In this document: one piece after another, positions 36,293 through 48,800 of the stretch
Numbering within the stretch: position 1 is the first letter of the stretch
Layout: each line of letters starts with the position of its first letter
Source: Diprion similis
Lineage: Eukaryota; Arthropoda; Insecta; Hymenoptera; Diprionidae
DNA length: 64,000 bases
Assembly (NCBI RefSeq): GCF_021155765.1
Contig: NC_060115.1
Location: forward strand, 11,884,493-11,948,492
Direction of reading: 5' to 3'
Program-made: the position numbers and the translations under genes
The notes under the pieces: generated by a model
The model's input: the letters and a program-made list of their open reading frames with translations, nothing else
What the model was told of the DNA's origin: nothing
The model's database searches: none

Positions 36293-37310
36293 AGGGTGGT
36301 CGTTAAAATAACATCATGATGGATGGTCTTGAATCGGCTCCAAATTTTTCAAATTTTTTCACATTTTTATTTCGAGTTTTTACTGTGCCGGCAGGAACCT
36401 GATTTTTTTTTTTAATTAGAAAAATAGGGAATTTTAAGATTTCCGGGATCTCGCCTATTCACAGCGGTTTCGGATAGGATACTTCCTCGGGATCACGGAA
36501 ATTTTTTTTTTTTAAATTTCACCTGTGCACAAAGTTGTTGAAAATCGATTTTAATAACAAAAAATTAGGGAAATATGAAAAAAAAATCAAAAACATTTGG
36601 CATTCTATGAACAATAATTATCAATAATAATATCACCCAAAAGTCATTAACAACTTGTTTAAACAAACAATTATTCGATAATTTATTGGTCGGCTCTTTT
36701 TTTCTTATACGAATCAAATGTGTGAATTTTTCAAAATTTTCTTATGATTATTGAATAATTCTTTGTTTGATCAATTTGTTAACCATAGCATGCCAATTGT
36801 TGTTGAATTTTTTCAGATTTTTATTGAATCACGAAATACTAAAATTCTGATCAAATACAATTTTCAACTGAATCGTGTCAACATACATCCTTAAATAAAA
36901 AATAAAAACCATTGGGTCACCGAGGGCACGTAAACGTTTAGTTTGTGGGGCGCGTTAACAAAAAATAATAATAACAAAAAATCTTCGGTATTCCGTATTG
37001 AAAAAATCAAACTTCATTAATTTTTTGGTATTAAAATCGATTTTTAACAACTTTATGCACTGGAGGGATTTTTTAAATTATTTGTTCCGTAATCCGGAGG
37101 AAATTTCCTATCCGAAACCACTGTGAATAGGTGAGATCCCGGAAATCGTAAAATTCCCTATTTTTCTAATTAAAAAGAAAATCAGGGGCCTGCCGCATGC
37201 CGGCACAGTAGGGACTTGAAATAAAAATCTGAAAAAAATAGTGACAATTTTTTTCTAAATTTGGAGGCGATTTATGACCATCTAACATTATAATTCCAAA
37301 AAAATTGGGG
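36293..37310. mobile_element. Palindromic MITE/foldback-like element B with roughly 285-base inverted repeats
   Basis: Left arm (about 36293..36575) and right arm (about 37010..37310) are reverse complements of one another with modest divergence. Paired landmarks include GGGATCTCGCCTATTCACAG against CTGTGAATAGGTGAGATCCC, and CGATTTTAATA against TATTAAAATCG. GATGGTC and CTCCAAATTT near the left end are also matched at the right end. The left end starts near TTAGGGTGGTCG. The roughly 430-base centre is AT-rich with no transposase. It is interpreted as a non-autonomous DNA transposon; the superfamily is uncertain. Confidence 0.8.
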
Positions 37311-39644
37311 TGAACTAGGATTATACCTTTTCATTAATATTTAAAAAAGTTATAAACAGTTTATGGTGAAAAAAATTAGAAAAAGTAGAAAAAAAATATT
37401 TAAAGCTCCGCCGTTTTGTTATTATTCAATATTTTTTCAAGCCCCTAGTTCATGCCATAGCAAAACAAGTACTTTATAGGAATCTCGTGGAATTTTTTGT
37501 TTCAAATGATTTGAAGTGGAGATATCATGGTTAAAAGATTTGAAAAGCGTACATCTCAGCCGCATCCTGGACGAATATGAAAAAAAAAAAAAATTTTGTG
37601 GGCCTGAAAGATGTAATTTATGATACATGTGTATCCCAAATAATGTTAAAAAAAATTTACTGTAAGAAAAAAAATTTGGAAAAAGCAGCGTTCTAATTGG
37701 GAAACTCCCCTTCAAAAATCCAAAGTATTGATTTTTAATTCTTCAACACTGATTGTGAGACTGAATTTAAAATATTATACCTTATTGGCTATTCCGTCTC
37801 TAAATGAATAACGAAAAAATGAATAACTCCACGAAATCTTGGTATTTAGTATCTGCCGTTTTGATACAATAATTTTGTAAAAGAATTTTCGTCTACTGAC
37901 TATGTTTGGACAGCTGATTTCAATCAAACATGTCACTTATCAGCAGATGGCCATCCAAATACGTACGGATTACTAGCACTATATGGAAGCGATTTTCGGT
38001 TGTAAGGCATCGTGTGTTGAAACATGCCGTAAGCTTTTTCAGAAATAAATTCAGAGGAGACTACCAACTAGGAAATATGCCTGATAATCCATTTAGTCAA
38101 TCGTTAATAAAGCAAAGATTTTTCAACGTTACTTGATAGTAAATTGTGTCAAATTAATATTTCCAACTCAGTAATGAACTGATTGTGAGTTCGAATTATT
38201 AACCTACCTACAGGTGTTATTATACGCTTTTGTTTGATGCAGCAACCGGCTGCAGTTACGACATGAAACAGTGGAGATAATACCTATCAAAATTCCGGCC
38301 AGTCTGGGTCTTTTGATAAGATTCAAGCGCCACTGGGTTTCAAATGAATAGAGAGAGAACTTGCAACAATTGATTTCGCTGTCAAATCCGTAATACTAGG
38401 TTCAAAGGAACACTGCACCACTTGCCATGTTAATTGTGCCAATGACAATCCTATACTATCTAATACTGCAAGTCAGTTCCACCCAGTTAGCAGAATGAAT
38501 GAATAGATCTGACAAGTCTTAAGTAATCGAGCATCACTGTTAATAAATAAGAAACAAAGACGAGCTATATTACTATATACCAATGCGAAATGAAGCAGCA
38601 ATTAAGTTCACGTCTAGCCAAGGACTTGCCCACGAAGATAAGCCTCCATGTTTATTGTTTACACGTCACTGCATTCATATGTTGAAAGCGGAGAATCTTC
38701 AATAACAGTGTCGATGTGTTTTTGCAATCTTTCCAAGATTTCAAAGCCATACAGGAAAGAGTTGCCAATTTAGATATGAATCTTACTAATATGAACCGAA
38801 ATACTTCTTGAGCTTATCTTAATTCACACAAGGTGTGATAAGTGTATAATTTCAGGTAATAAAGATTGTACGGTCTGGACCATTTGCTTAATTCTCAGGG
38901 TCATATCACTCGTATCAAAACCTGCAGATGATATAGATGGTTGCTAACGATAAGCTAGTTGTTCTCATCTCCAGACCGTTAAGTAGTGTGCGATAGATTT
39001 CTTCGGCTGCGTGGAGTTCGTGCGTTACTATAGTAAATACGACGAATCCTACATTCGTTACCTATTTGCTCATTTTTACAACTAATAAACTGTACATTCA
39101 TTATACCGCACTATGTTCAAAAAGATTTTAGTTTATCGTCACCGTCTCAATCAATACCAATTTTTGATTCAGCTAACAAGTTTTGATATACGAAAATTCC
39201 ATTCAATCTGCGAATGTGTTTATGCTATATATGTATATACAATACATGCCATGTGGGTGTCGATTGAGTACATGCATGTACGCGTGTACAACTGCTGACA
39301 TTAATCTGCAAAGGTTATCGTAATTATACGCAGTATCTGGTAAAATTTAAACAGCGTTATATCAACTGGCCAATCCATCCAGTGGCTTCACGTGTGATAG
39401 TCATATCTGTATACGTGAGATATACATACAACGAAGGTAAAAGGAAAAAAAAGGGACTTGCAAAGAGCGAGTTGCAGTAAAATTTGAAAGAGATGAATAC
39501 TTTCGTGCATTCCGATATCTCGTGATTTTTTTTTAATGCCGACCGTAGAAACCTGATCCAAAACCTGATTCTGCACCCGACTAGGATGCAACTTGATAGC
39601 AGACACGGACTATGCATAACCTGCGTCCAGATTTTGCAACTTAC

Positions 39645-39917
39645 CGTCCATGATATCCATAATGGCGCAAAATTGAACGTAAACTTGGCTGGAGTTGATG
39701 AACGCTGATCGGCATCAGCACACGGTTCAGAAGTAGTCAACGACCAACGACCTCTTAGGCTTCATGGCTGTGGAGCCCTGTGAAAAGGCTGGATCCAAGT
39801 CGAACTACATTTTACGAGGCGTCGATGCACGCTGTGGCGAACTGTCACACTGTCACACCAGAACTGAAACCACAACCCGTTTCACTTCGGATACGGAGTA
39901 CACGATCCGACTGACTG
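39645..39917 (-). other. Candidate untranslated first exon
   Basis: On the minus strand, initiator-like CAGTCAGTC near 39915 is followed by about 270 bases of mixed composition with short upstream frames. The segment ends with ATGGACG and a consensus donor GTAAGTTG at 39644. This has the look of a 5' exon of a transcript running leftward. No downstream exon other than the distant P5B ATPase gene was found, so its owner is unknown and it may be chance. Confidence 0.22.
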
Positions 39918-42708
39918 AGACTAAAATCCTGCATGCGTAATGTGTGAATCGTTCTTTCAAGTTCCACAGCCCACGCCAATCGGCCGACGTTTCGACGATG
40001 AGAGGGTCGCGCGAGATGTTGTGCCCTTTAGCTGCTGGAGTTATCAGCACGCCGTTCTCTTGGTGCTGATCTCCGAGCCAATTGGGGCTTTCGAAAGTCG
40101 GAATCCCATCGCGAGTAGATTCGTTTTCATTCGACTAAGTCTCAACGCAGCCGTTCGTAAACTTCCTCGGTATGTGAGCAACTGCCAAGTGGTATGTACG
40201 TGCATCTTAGCTCTGCGAACATTCATCGACAGTCCAGTTAGCGTGACACTTAGTGCTTTATCAATTCGATCAAAGCGGTCGTTCCTAGATATCTCATTTT
40301 CTAATTGCCCGTATTCTCATGTGTATATCGATGTCGAATAATCGCTCCATTTTCAATTACCTATACGCCAGATGTATGTATACAGATATCGGTGTTGCTA
40401 ATTCCTGACGAATTTCACCGACCAACTTCTCTGAATCGAGTTCCAAATTTTCCAGCACTGCAATCGGAGATTGATGGAATTTTGGTTAAAGTATCGTTTA
40501 CTCGGTAGACATATTCCACACAATTCTTCTCGAACCTCACTACTTTCAGTAACGTAATGATGCTGACCTGAACTTCACTGGCTTTTGAACATTGCCACAA
40601 TTTATTTTCTTTTTTCATTTTAAACTTCAATTCAACTCATGACTGGTCTATGCATTTTCACCAATATTTGTCAAGTTCTTTGAAAAAATGATTAAACAAC
40701 TATTCGGGTCCCCACCGTCTCTTGTTTGAGAAATGTGACTCCCTTAAGTAATGGGATACCAACCACCTTCGTCGTTTCTTATGTGCTTGTGGCCGATACG
40801 AAAGTAAAGTTGATCACATGTTTATCTTGCGATAATTTTAGGTGAGAAAGTTTCGAAATCAGTCTCACGTAATTCTAATCTTTTAGATATCTATTAAAAA
40901 TAATTTCTGGATGCAAGATAAGCCGTCTGATCTATACTCGTAAGACAAATATCTCAATAATCCTATCTTAACAATTTTCATTCAAAACCTTATTTATAAG
41001 CGTAATTCGAATTGCGGATGGCTTCAGGTCTAATCTTGTATTGAAAAACGGATGCATTAGTACAAATAAATACTGAGCAATTTGAAGCGATCGGTTGTAC
41101 GTGGATATTGTACACCTGAAACTCTGTACTTGTAATTAATTGCGGTTAACTATCTGGTTGCGATCTTACCCCCAGGTTGAGAGGTACTGATTAATCTTGC
41201 AAGAAGCATACCTCGCATATTCCAAGCCCTACCCACCTTCGAGCAACAAGGCATACCTTACTTAAATTGACCGTTATCGTCGTTGTGGCATGCAGGGCCG
41301 CATCAGCGGATATTCGCGAAGAAAGTTACGGTTTATGGCCAGAGTATAATTGTTATTATTATGTGCCAGGCAGTATGAGAAGCCATTGAAAGTACTAAAC
41401 TCGTTGCACCATGCACTCGATTTCTCCGCGAAGACTTCATTTCGCAGCCAAACTCGTGGATAACTGCCCAAGCTTTGGCTATTAAATTGTTGAGATTCAG
41501 TCGTTCCTTCAGTGATGTCCAATTTTTAGAACAAGTTGGTGTCAAATCTTGTAACGAATAATGAATATATGTAATAACGAAAAACTGAATAAATAGTACT
41601 CGTAAAATGAATTGTATACATGATAGGTTTAAGTTTGAGGCTGATTTGACTGTATTTTCAAATTTTAGTGCAGCAACTCCCTTGATAAAGTAGAACTTCA
41701 AGACTTATACAAGGTATAAGACGATAAATATAATTTAATCAGTGTATCACAATACTTGAAAACAATTGATTGAACCAAACTCACGAATTGAGATGACATG
41801 TGTTCCACTTGTACTAAATTTTCGAAGAACGCATTAACAGATCTTTCTGTTTTAATAGTATATCTGTCCGTCAGAATGTTCATTTTTGTCAACGATGTCT
41901 CGTTACATGATACATTGCTTATTGACTTACCACCTATTCTTGAACAATAAATTCCGGTGCGGAGTGCTTACTTTGTTTATTTAAAAAATTTACTTCTCAT
42001 AAAGATTGATTATTTAATTGACTGCAAGTCGAACAATATTACAAAATGCTCAAACTATTACGAGTCTCGTATGTTCAGTATTGCTCCATACTTTTCCGTA
42101 CGTAAAAATTTTTGTTCCTGCAGGAGTGATTTCGATTTTTTGGTGAAAAAATGCCAAGACTTTCCTACGGTTGGAAAGAATGAGATTCTATTTCTGATTG
42201 TTTCCAACAGACGACGCCGTAAAGTTGTACATTTATTTCTTGCTTATCACGGCGTGCAGCATTTTCTAGTAATTAGTGACCAAATTTTCTTAGTCCAAGT
42301 AAGTAGTTGATCTTATCGGTAGTTGTTACGACATGTGCTTTCACTGTATCTATATTCAATGAGAATAAATTGACTAGTACAAAACGGAAGGTACTAATCT
42401 ACAGTAAATACAGAAAGACGTTATCATTGCACTGCGCATTATGAAACGACACAAAGTCCGACTTACATAAGCGCTATATTTTAAGTGAAATAATAAAATA
42501 AGACTCGGTTATACATATATATGTAATACATGATATATATGATATAGCTACTGCAGAGTATTTTATATAAATTATACAAAATAATAATAAACAAATGCTT
42601 AAATTTATTGTTAAATAATTAAAATAATAATTATTATTATTCATTATATATTAAAATTTTCCTCAACAACGAATATTATTATAGATAATAAGAATAATAA
42701 TTACGCAA

Positions 42709-42728
42709 ATAATAATAATAATAATAAA
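42709..42728. repeat. (AAT)n microsatellite
   Basis: Short AAT trinucleotide run in an AT-rich block (about 42490..42800). Confidence 0.8.
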
Positions 42729-43426
42729 AATCGCGTTGACTCGAACAAATTGCCTTTTGCCGCATTGTAAAAATAAATAAATTCTTCGGGAATGTTGAGA
42801 TTCTCAATATAATTTATATAATACATGTGTTTTATTTTTTCGCTGGTCGATGTAGATAGGTATATGCATACAGATTACCATTCGATTCAGACGAGCGACT
42901 ACTTGGTAGAAACTAACGTTACGTAAGACATAAATTGGTAACTAACATCATTAGTGTCCCAAATATTAGTGCAACAACCAAAGCTTAGGGACCAAAGGTT
43001 TTTTTTTTATTGATGTAAGGATTGAAATTCAGCAAGTTTTCTAATAGTTTCAACGATCGCCGTTCACCTAAACCGAATACACAAACTGTATTCGTATCAC
43101 ACATATAGTTCAGTATGTGACAGTACTTGATTCGTAAATATCAAATTTAGGTGTAATGAAAAAACCGTGGCACCTAGGCTTACATATTTACGTACATATA
43201 ACAAGTATAATAAGATGTTGAAAAACACCCAGCGTTCTACTTAAGATCTAGTCAATTCTTGCCTTCCGCCTAGTTGCACTTGGAGAAATATTTTCAATAG
43301 TCTTCGTCGGGTTCACCACAGCTCAATTAATATAATAAAATTATTCTAATATTAATAATCGTAATAATAGTAATAATAATTCATTACGTGAAAGGGTTCT
43401 TTCTTTTTTCCTAAAAGAAAAGGCAG

Positions 43427-43432
43427 TTTATT
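43427..43432 (-). terminator. Poly(A) signal of the NBL1-like gene
   Basis: AATAAA on the minus strand (TTTATT on the plus strand), about 87 bases past the stop codon at 43519. It is the first canonical signal downstream of the stop that I noticed. Confidence 0.5.
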
Positions 43433-43518
43433 CCGTTGCCTTTTTGGCGACCAGCGTCAAAGTGCGTACAATTCGTACAAAATGACTTTCTAAAATGGCG
43501 GTTAGCAAGCCCTAATTT

Positions 43519-45813
43519 TCAGAAATCCTTCTTTTTATCCTTTTCGCCGAGGATGTTGTCGTGGTAGCTGATCTCCTGACCCGCAACAGCTGGATGAAGG
43601 TGGTGCGGTTCAACGTCAATCTTCTCCTTGACGTCGGGGTCTAAGACAAGGGAATGATGGGGTCCTCGATGCATCGATCCGACGTGATGCGGCTTGTGTT
43701 CCGGTTCCCGCTTCTCAAGCTTGACGAGCAGTTCCTCAACGTTCTCGAAATTGTCTTGGGTAATTTCTCTCATCACCGGGCTCACCTTCTCTACTCCTTC
43801 CGGTTCCTTCAACTGCCCCAGTAATTGCATAACCTTTTCGGGGTCCAATACCATATCCCTGGAATTATTTCCTGAAGCGTCGATTGTTGGGGTCAATAAT
43901 ATGTCCGGAGTGTCATCGACGATGTTCAAATTCTTGTCCAAATTTTCTTCAGGCAATGGCTCCTGCAGCAACGGTGCGTAGTCCAACTTAATCTTCGATG
44001 TTTCCGTACAAGAACTACAGGAGCAGTTTGTGATTATCTGCACTTGCTTTTGCATTGTGATCGGCTTGCTTTCCTCATCTTTGCAATCCAACGTCACCTG
44101 GAGATTGTTTGAAAAGAAAACACGTAAATACACATACGCATATATAGGTATAAATCCTGGAACAATACTATGGATACCTGGACTCTTTACTATGTCAATG
44201 GCATCGTAAATGTCAGACCATTTTCGATCAATTGTATAGGTTATCATTTTTAGAATCAGAATAGTACTCTACTTCGACATGGCATTTCGTTTATAATAGT
44301 TAACAAATGCTCGAAATTACTGACTAAATATTTATTCCGTTTATATCTACATCTAGTAGACTAAAGAAATAATAATGAGGTATCATCGTGAGTCAAATTC
44401 CAAACATGCGAGCAAAAAGATGGCAATGTCTTTGAATTATTCTAACTATCATTTTCAGATACGACAAGCGATAATAAAATTAATTTTGCAAGCGAAAACA
44501 GTTTGATTAACCAAATATTTGTACTTATAACGCGTGTCGTCACGTAACGTTCTCGTTAAAGTGAATGCCCGTTGAGTATAAGTAAAACGAACTGTACCAT
44601 GATTGGAAAATGAGCCAAACAAAACTACAACACAATATCGGAGCTGATATAGGTATGTATACATCGAGAAAGTGTGTTTTCTTACCGTGTGCCAGATGCT
44701 GTCCAACGGTTGGCATGAATCGCAGTAAGGTCTTATGAGGTCACCAGGTGCTGAAGGTTCGCTGTGCGGTACCATATAAGAGAAGCACGCACCCACGCAC
44801 ACGTTATTATCCAATTCCTGGGAAGAACATTGCGGCGAGGTAACGACCTGCTTGATGGGGGTTGTCTTGCACCAGCTGTGCTTGTCGGGATAGAGTACGA
44901 TGTTGTGCACCTGAAAACAACAACGCCCCAGTACCGGAGGTTAAATATCGGCGCAGTAAAAGACGGGATGAAAATTTGCATATGGAGTGCTTGGACGAAG
45001 AGCGGGGTAAGCCTCCACAAATACTTCCTCGCATCGATAAACGCCACGATAGCAGACATTTACGACTAGGAGGTGTACGGGTTACCGTGCAGGTTAGCCC
45101 AACTCGCCTTGTGTATCTTTGTGACTTTTCAACGCTTAACCTTGTCTTCACCAATAAACCTTGTCTTCTAAACAAGCGAGATAAAACGCCCTGCAACAGC
45201 TCTGGACCCGGGAAACCAAACGCCCCAGAATCACCACCTTCAATAAATTATCTCTGCTGCTTGCTGCGTAGCTGAAAATCATCCATACATCGACGTTACA
45301 ATACGCCTCAGCGATGACTAGACCAGGAACTTAAAATGCGTTTTTGACTATTATAAGTCGAGAAATCTTCAGCCGAGCAAGTCCCCAGCTTTTATTCTCT
45401 CCGACTTGTTCCGGGTAAGCAAGGTAAAGCAAAGCGAAGCGAATCGTTCCTTAGTATCGCTGAGACGTGGCTTCGTGCTCTTCCCAAGATACATCGCATC
45501 CTGTACAATCGGGCCTTGATGCCCATAGAGGGTTGCGAGTCTTTTAAGGACGGGGGCTGCCGCTTGGGCCTCGATTCAAGTCTGAGACCCTTCTATGGGC
45601 AGGAAGAGGCTTCGGTCGTGTGCACCTATAAACGCTCACGCACAAAGGCATCTACGGCTTATATCGAATGGGAATATGTCGGAAGGTGAAAGGTTGAGAT
45701 AGGCATCACCTACCTGGACAATGTCAGCGTACCTTATGCTCCCGATGGGCTCGTAGAAGCGAGAATTGCACCGCCAGGACTGCGAGGAATGTCGATATTG
45801 TTGCCAAGCCCAT
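43519..45813 (-). CDS. NBL1: Secreted DAN-domain cystine-knot protein, NBL1-like (neuroblastoma suppressor of tumorigenicity 1)
   Basis: Three coding exons, all phase 0: 45733..45813 (27 codons), 44686..44910 (75 codons) and 43519..44097 (192 codons plus stop). They give 294 residues. Exon 1 encodes a signal peptide (MGLATISTFLAVLAVQFSLL). The mature N-terminus HNIVLYPDKHSWCK and the segment CVGACFSY are conserved in DAN proteins. Cysteines at about 41, 55, 65, 69, 90, 93, 107, 127, 129 and 132 form the cystine-knot pattern, ending NCSCSSC. DAN proteins are extracellular antagonists of BMP-type ligands; that role is inferred from family. Beyond residue 135 there is an acidic, Pro/Leu-containing tail that ends His-rich (HKPHHVG, HHLHP) and basic. 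Introns are 822 and 588 bases. A TGTTTCAG acceptor five bases before the ATG suggests an additional untranslated first exon upstream. Confidence 0.93.
45520..45601. other. Hairpin in NBL1 intron 1
   Basis: TGCCCATAGA (45520..45529) pairs with TCTATGGGCA (45592..45601), and four further pairs (GGGT with ACCC, 45530..45533 and 45587..45590) follow after a one-base bulge, giving about 14 pairs around a 53-base loop. The loop contains GATTCAAGTC, which resembles a tRNA B box, but no consistent cloverleaf forms. It may be a decayed tRNA-derived repeat, a structured intronic RNA or coincidence. Confidence 0.35.
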
Positions 45814-45818
45814 GTTTG

Positions 45819-48800
45819 CTGAAACAGTTAAAAAGTTTTGCATTTAAGCACGACTGTTAAATCTCAAGATTTTAAAACCCTCATTGATAGATAGCAAATC
45901 CGGATGGTAAGACGAAACAAAAATGGACAAGAAAAGTCTGCATATTGAATAGATGGAGGGCCGTTTGAAAAGCTCAGAAAAATGTTTTTCAACTTTAGCT
46001 CAACTTTAGCGTGGTGATGGGAGTTCTGACTAGACGAACGCAATGAACCATGGTCATTTAAAATTCCGTTGATTTTTTCGCATGAATGAAAGTTAATGGC
46101 TGTTGCAGATACAAGGGCCTCGTGCTGCAGGTGAGGTTTCAGGTCGACCAAGGTTCGACGACCCCTTCGAGTTGCGTCACTTGCTGGTCGGAACACAACT
46201 GCACTGCCCTACCCGACTATTATGACCATCCAACAATCGCTCTGCATTAAACCTGCCTAGACTGTAAAACGCGTGAGATGAACATGAAAAATTCTGCTTT
46301 ACACCACTGACTCGACAAAAAAGCTTGTTCATCGCCTTCAGCACCAAATTGCTTTCGCAAAAATATCGGATCTTCATCTAAGTATCATATCCTGAGAATT
46401 GGAAATTGTTGGTAATGGTGGAAATTTAACTTGTCTATAGGCGAAAGGAAAAAGAAATACGATACTAGTAGATGCAACGATTCACTTGAAATAATGTAAC
46501 CACAACAAAATGTGAAACTGTGTCTAGAAATTTGCATGAAAAATTGGCTATCCAAGCAACAGACTGACCTTCCTCAATATTTGACTTTGTTCAAATTGTT
46601 CGAGTTGAAGTAACGAAACGAAACAACAAAGATAAAATTTCACAACTTTTTATTGCTGCGATCTTTGAGTTGGGAATTCAGTATTTTCAGACTGTTTGCT
46701 GTCACAGATTTATGCACGTCTTGTGTAAATCTGAAAAAATGATGTAAAACGAGAAACAAAAAACAAAAGTTTTTGCACCGCTAACTTCGGTCACTTCTTG
46801 TAAATTTTTCCGACTAAATTGCTGTAAAAAATACGATTTTTCTTCACACTGTGTTTGAAAGTGAAACCAATGCCCCAAGTATGTTATAACTAGTTGTAAA
46901 ATCTTCTGATGTGATCTCACAATGATTTTCGGTACCCGATTAGATTCTGCAGCCAAGCATCCATTAGACAGCCAGTTTTACTAGCCCTAATGATTGAAAA
47001 AAGTTATGTATAAAAGGACATGGTGATATGCCTACTACTCGGAAAGATGAGATATTTTTTTATTTATTATTCAAAGTAGTAAGATTTACGGCTTATAAAC
47101 GAATCCGAATAAACTCAAATAGACATCGTGTTTCTTAGAGTCCGCAGGTGCCTTGAGCTCAAAAATGCGCAAGATACATACACGGTGTCGTTGGTTTTAC
47201 GGTTGTTTTGAGGTGCAAAAATTCTCATCATATCCATGAGATTGTAGCAAACATATGGTGAAATAAGAAAGAAGTTGCCGACAAAACGGGGCTGATTAAA
47301 CGTCGTGGAATCTCACCTGGATATACGTACAGGCACACATATTACACACCATAAACGTGGGGACCAGACAAGCTGACACTAACGAGCACAGAGTGGCTGT
47401 ATCAGATGCTGTCTGTTGACAAAGGTGACTTTCGTTCTTTGATAGCACGAATTTTTCTTTGAAATACGGCGCATTCCCAACCTTTTGCTTTCGCTCTAAC
47501 TTGTTGTGTTTTCCTGTTGTTTGTTTGCTCGCGTTTTTTCTATTTTGCGTGTGGCGCTGTATTCCTTTTTATGCCTTTTGCGCCGACGTCCAGCATCGGT
47601 GATTTTCAACCGTTTCTTATTTCAAGTTCTGGGAACCTGCCGCAGCCTCTGCCAAGAACGACTCTACACGAAGGTGCTGCAGTGCAGTGCAGTGCAGGAT
47701 GGCGGCCCCTGTAGCCTGCCTGCGCTGCGCAGCTTACGGTGTCTTTCAATAGCGCTAAATTGCATGTATACAATATATGTAGGCATGCATCGCTACACAC
47801 GTATTCTCGCAGTTCACACATAACACATATACATATATAATATATACATATTGGTATATATATGTATATACCAGCTCATGGAGCCGCGGCTGCAAACTTG
47901 CATGCATTATGCACATGCGGTAGGTATTACATGGACGACTCCAGCGTACGGGGAACCAGTAATTCTTGTCTGCGGGATTCAGCGAAACCTTTATAATGTA
48001 CCAATGCACCGAGCTGCAATGAAACGGGTGTAGGTATAGGTATACGGTCCTCATCTTAACGGAGGCTTCGTGGCAAACGAAGATTTGAATGGCCGTGCAC
48101 AACGCGACAGGGACCATCCCCAGGTATCGAGGGGCTCAAGGCTGATTTACAAGGGCCAAAGGACAGCCTGGTATTGTTGGTCAACACCTCGCAGCAAAGG
48201 TACTGCCGTCCTCGTTGGTAAGGCTTTTATCGAGGTGCACTGCATAGCCATGAAGCTTTGCAGCCCCGAACTAAACGGGCCGAGAATTTGAACCGGGGCT
48301 CTATCTCGATGGTCGGATTGTAAAGGATAGAATTATAAATATACCGACACAGCGAAGCATTCTTCGCTTTAGGGTTTTTATCGAATTTTTAGGGAACATT
48401 CAAAAGTTGAGCTTTATTACCTCGGAAATAAAGGGTGGGCTTACGTCTTTTACAATTTATCCATAGCAACAGCTACCGCATGTGATGCCTACCAGACATC
48501 GTTTTTTAAGCAGATGTTATTCAAGAATAGGATATGAAATAACGTCGATGGGTTTAATTCTCAACTAAAGGAACACTTGCAGCAGTAGAAAACAGAGAAT
48601 GTTGGTGGGGTAAATCGTCTCACATGATTGAACAGAATTCCAGGTGCAAAAGCCGCGGTTTATACTCTAAAATGTTTGTTGCATAAAGTCCTGCGTTGAT
48701 GAGAAATAGAACGAACATGTTTGCATTCTATTTCTATACAGTTCTTCTAAAGTATTCAAACGCCAGAATATCCAAGATGTTACATAAAATTTTTTGATAC

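Larger units (their letters stand above)
37311..43426. other. Intergenic region with no supportable gene
   Basis: AT-rich sequence without recognisable coding exons. A candidate 5' exon on the minus strand near 39.65-39.92 kb is listed separately. From about 42480 to 43390 the sequence is dominated by AT-rich, ATA/ATT-rich tracts, just beyond the poly(A) signal of the NBL1 gene. Confidence 0.5.

Noticed and set aside
47699..47750. Plus-strand ATGGCGGCC start after a TGCAG repeat
   Set aside because: It stops after 17 codons with no donor site before the stop.
48240..48300. Minus-strand GGTTCAAATTC resembling a tRNA B box
   Set aside because: The flanking bases do not form a five-pair T stem, and no A box or acceptor stem could be placed.
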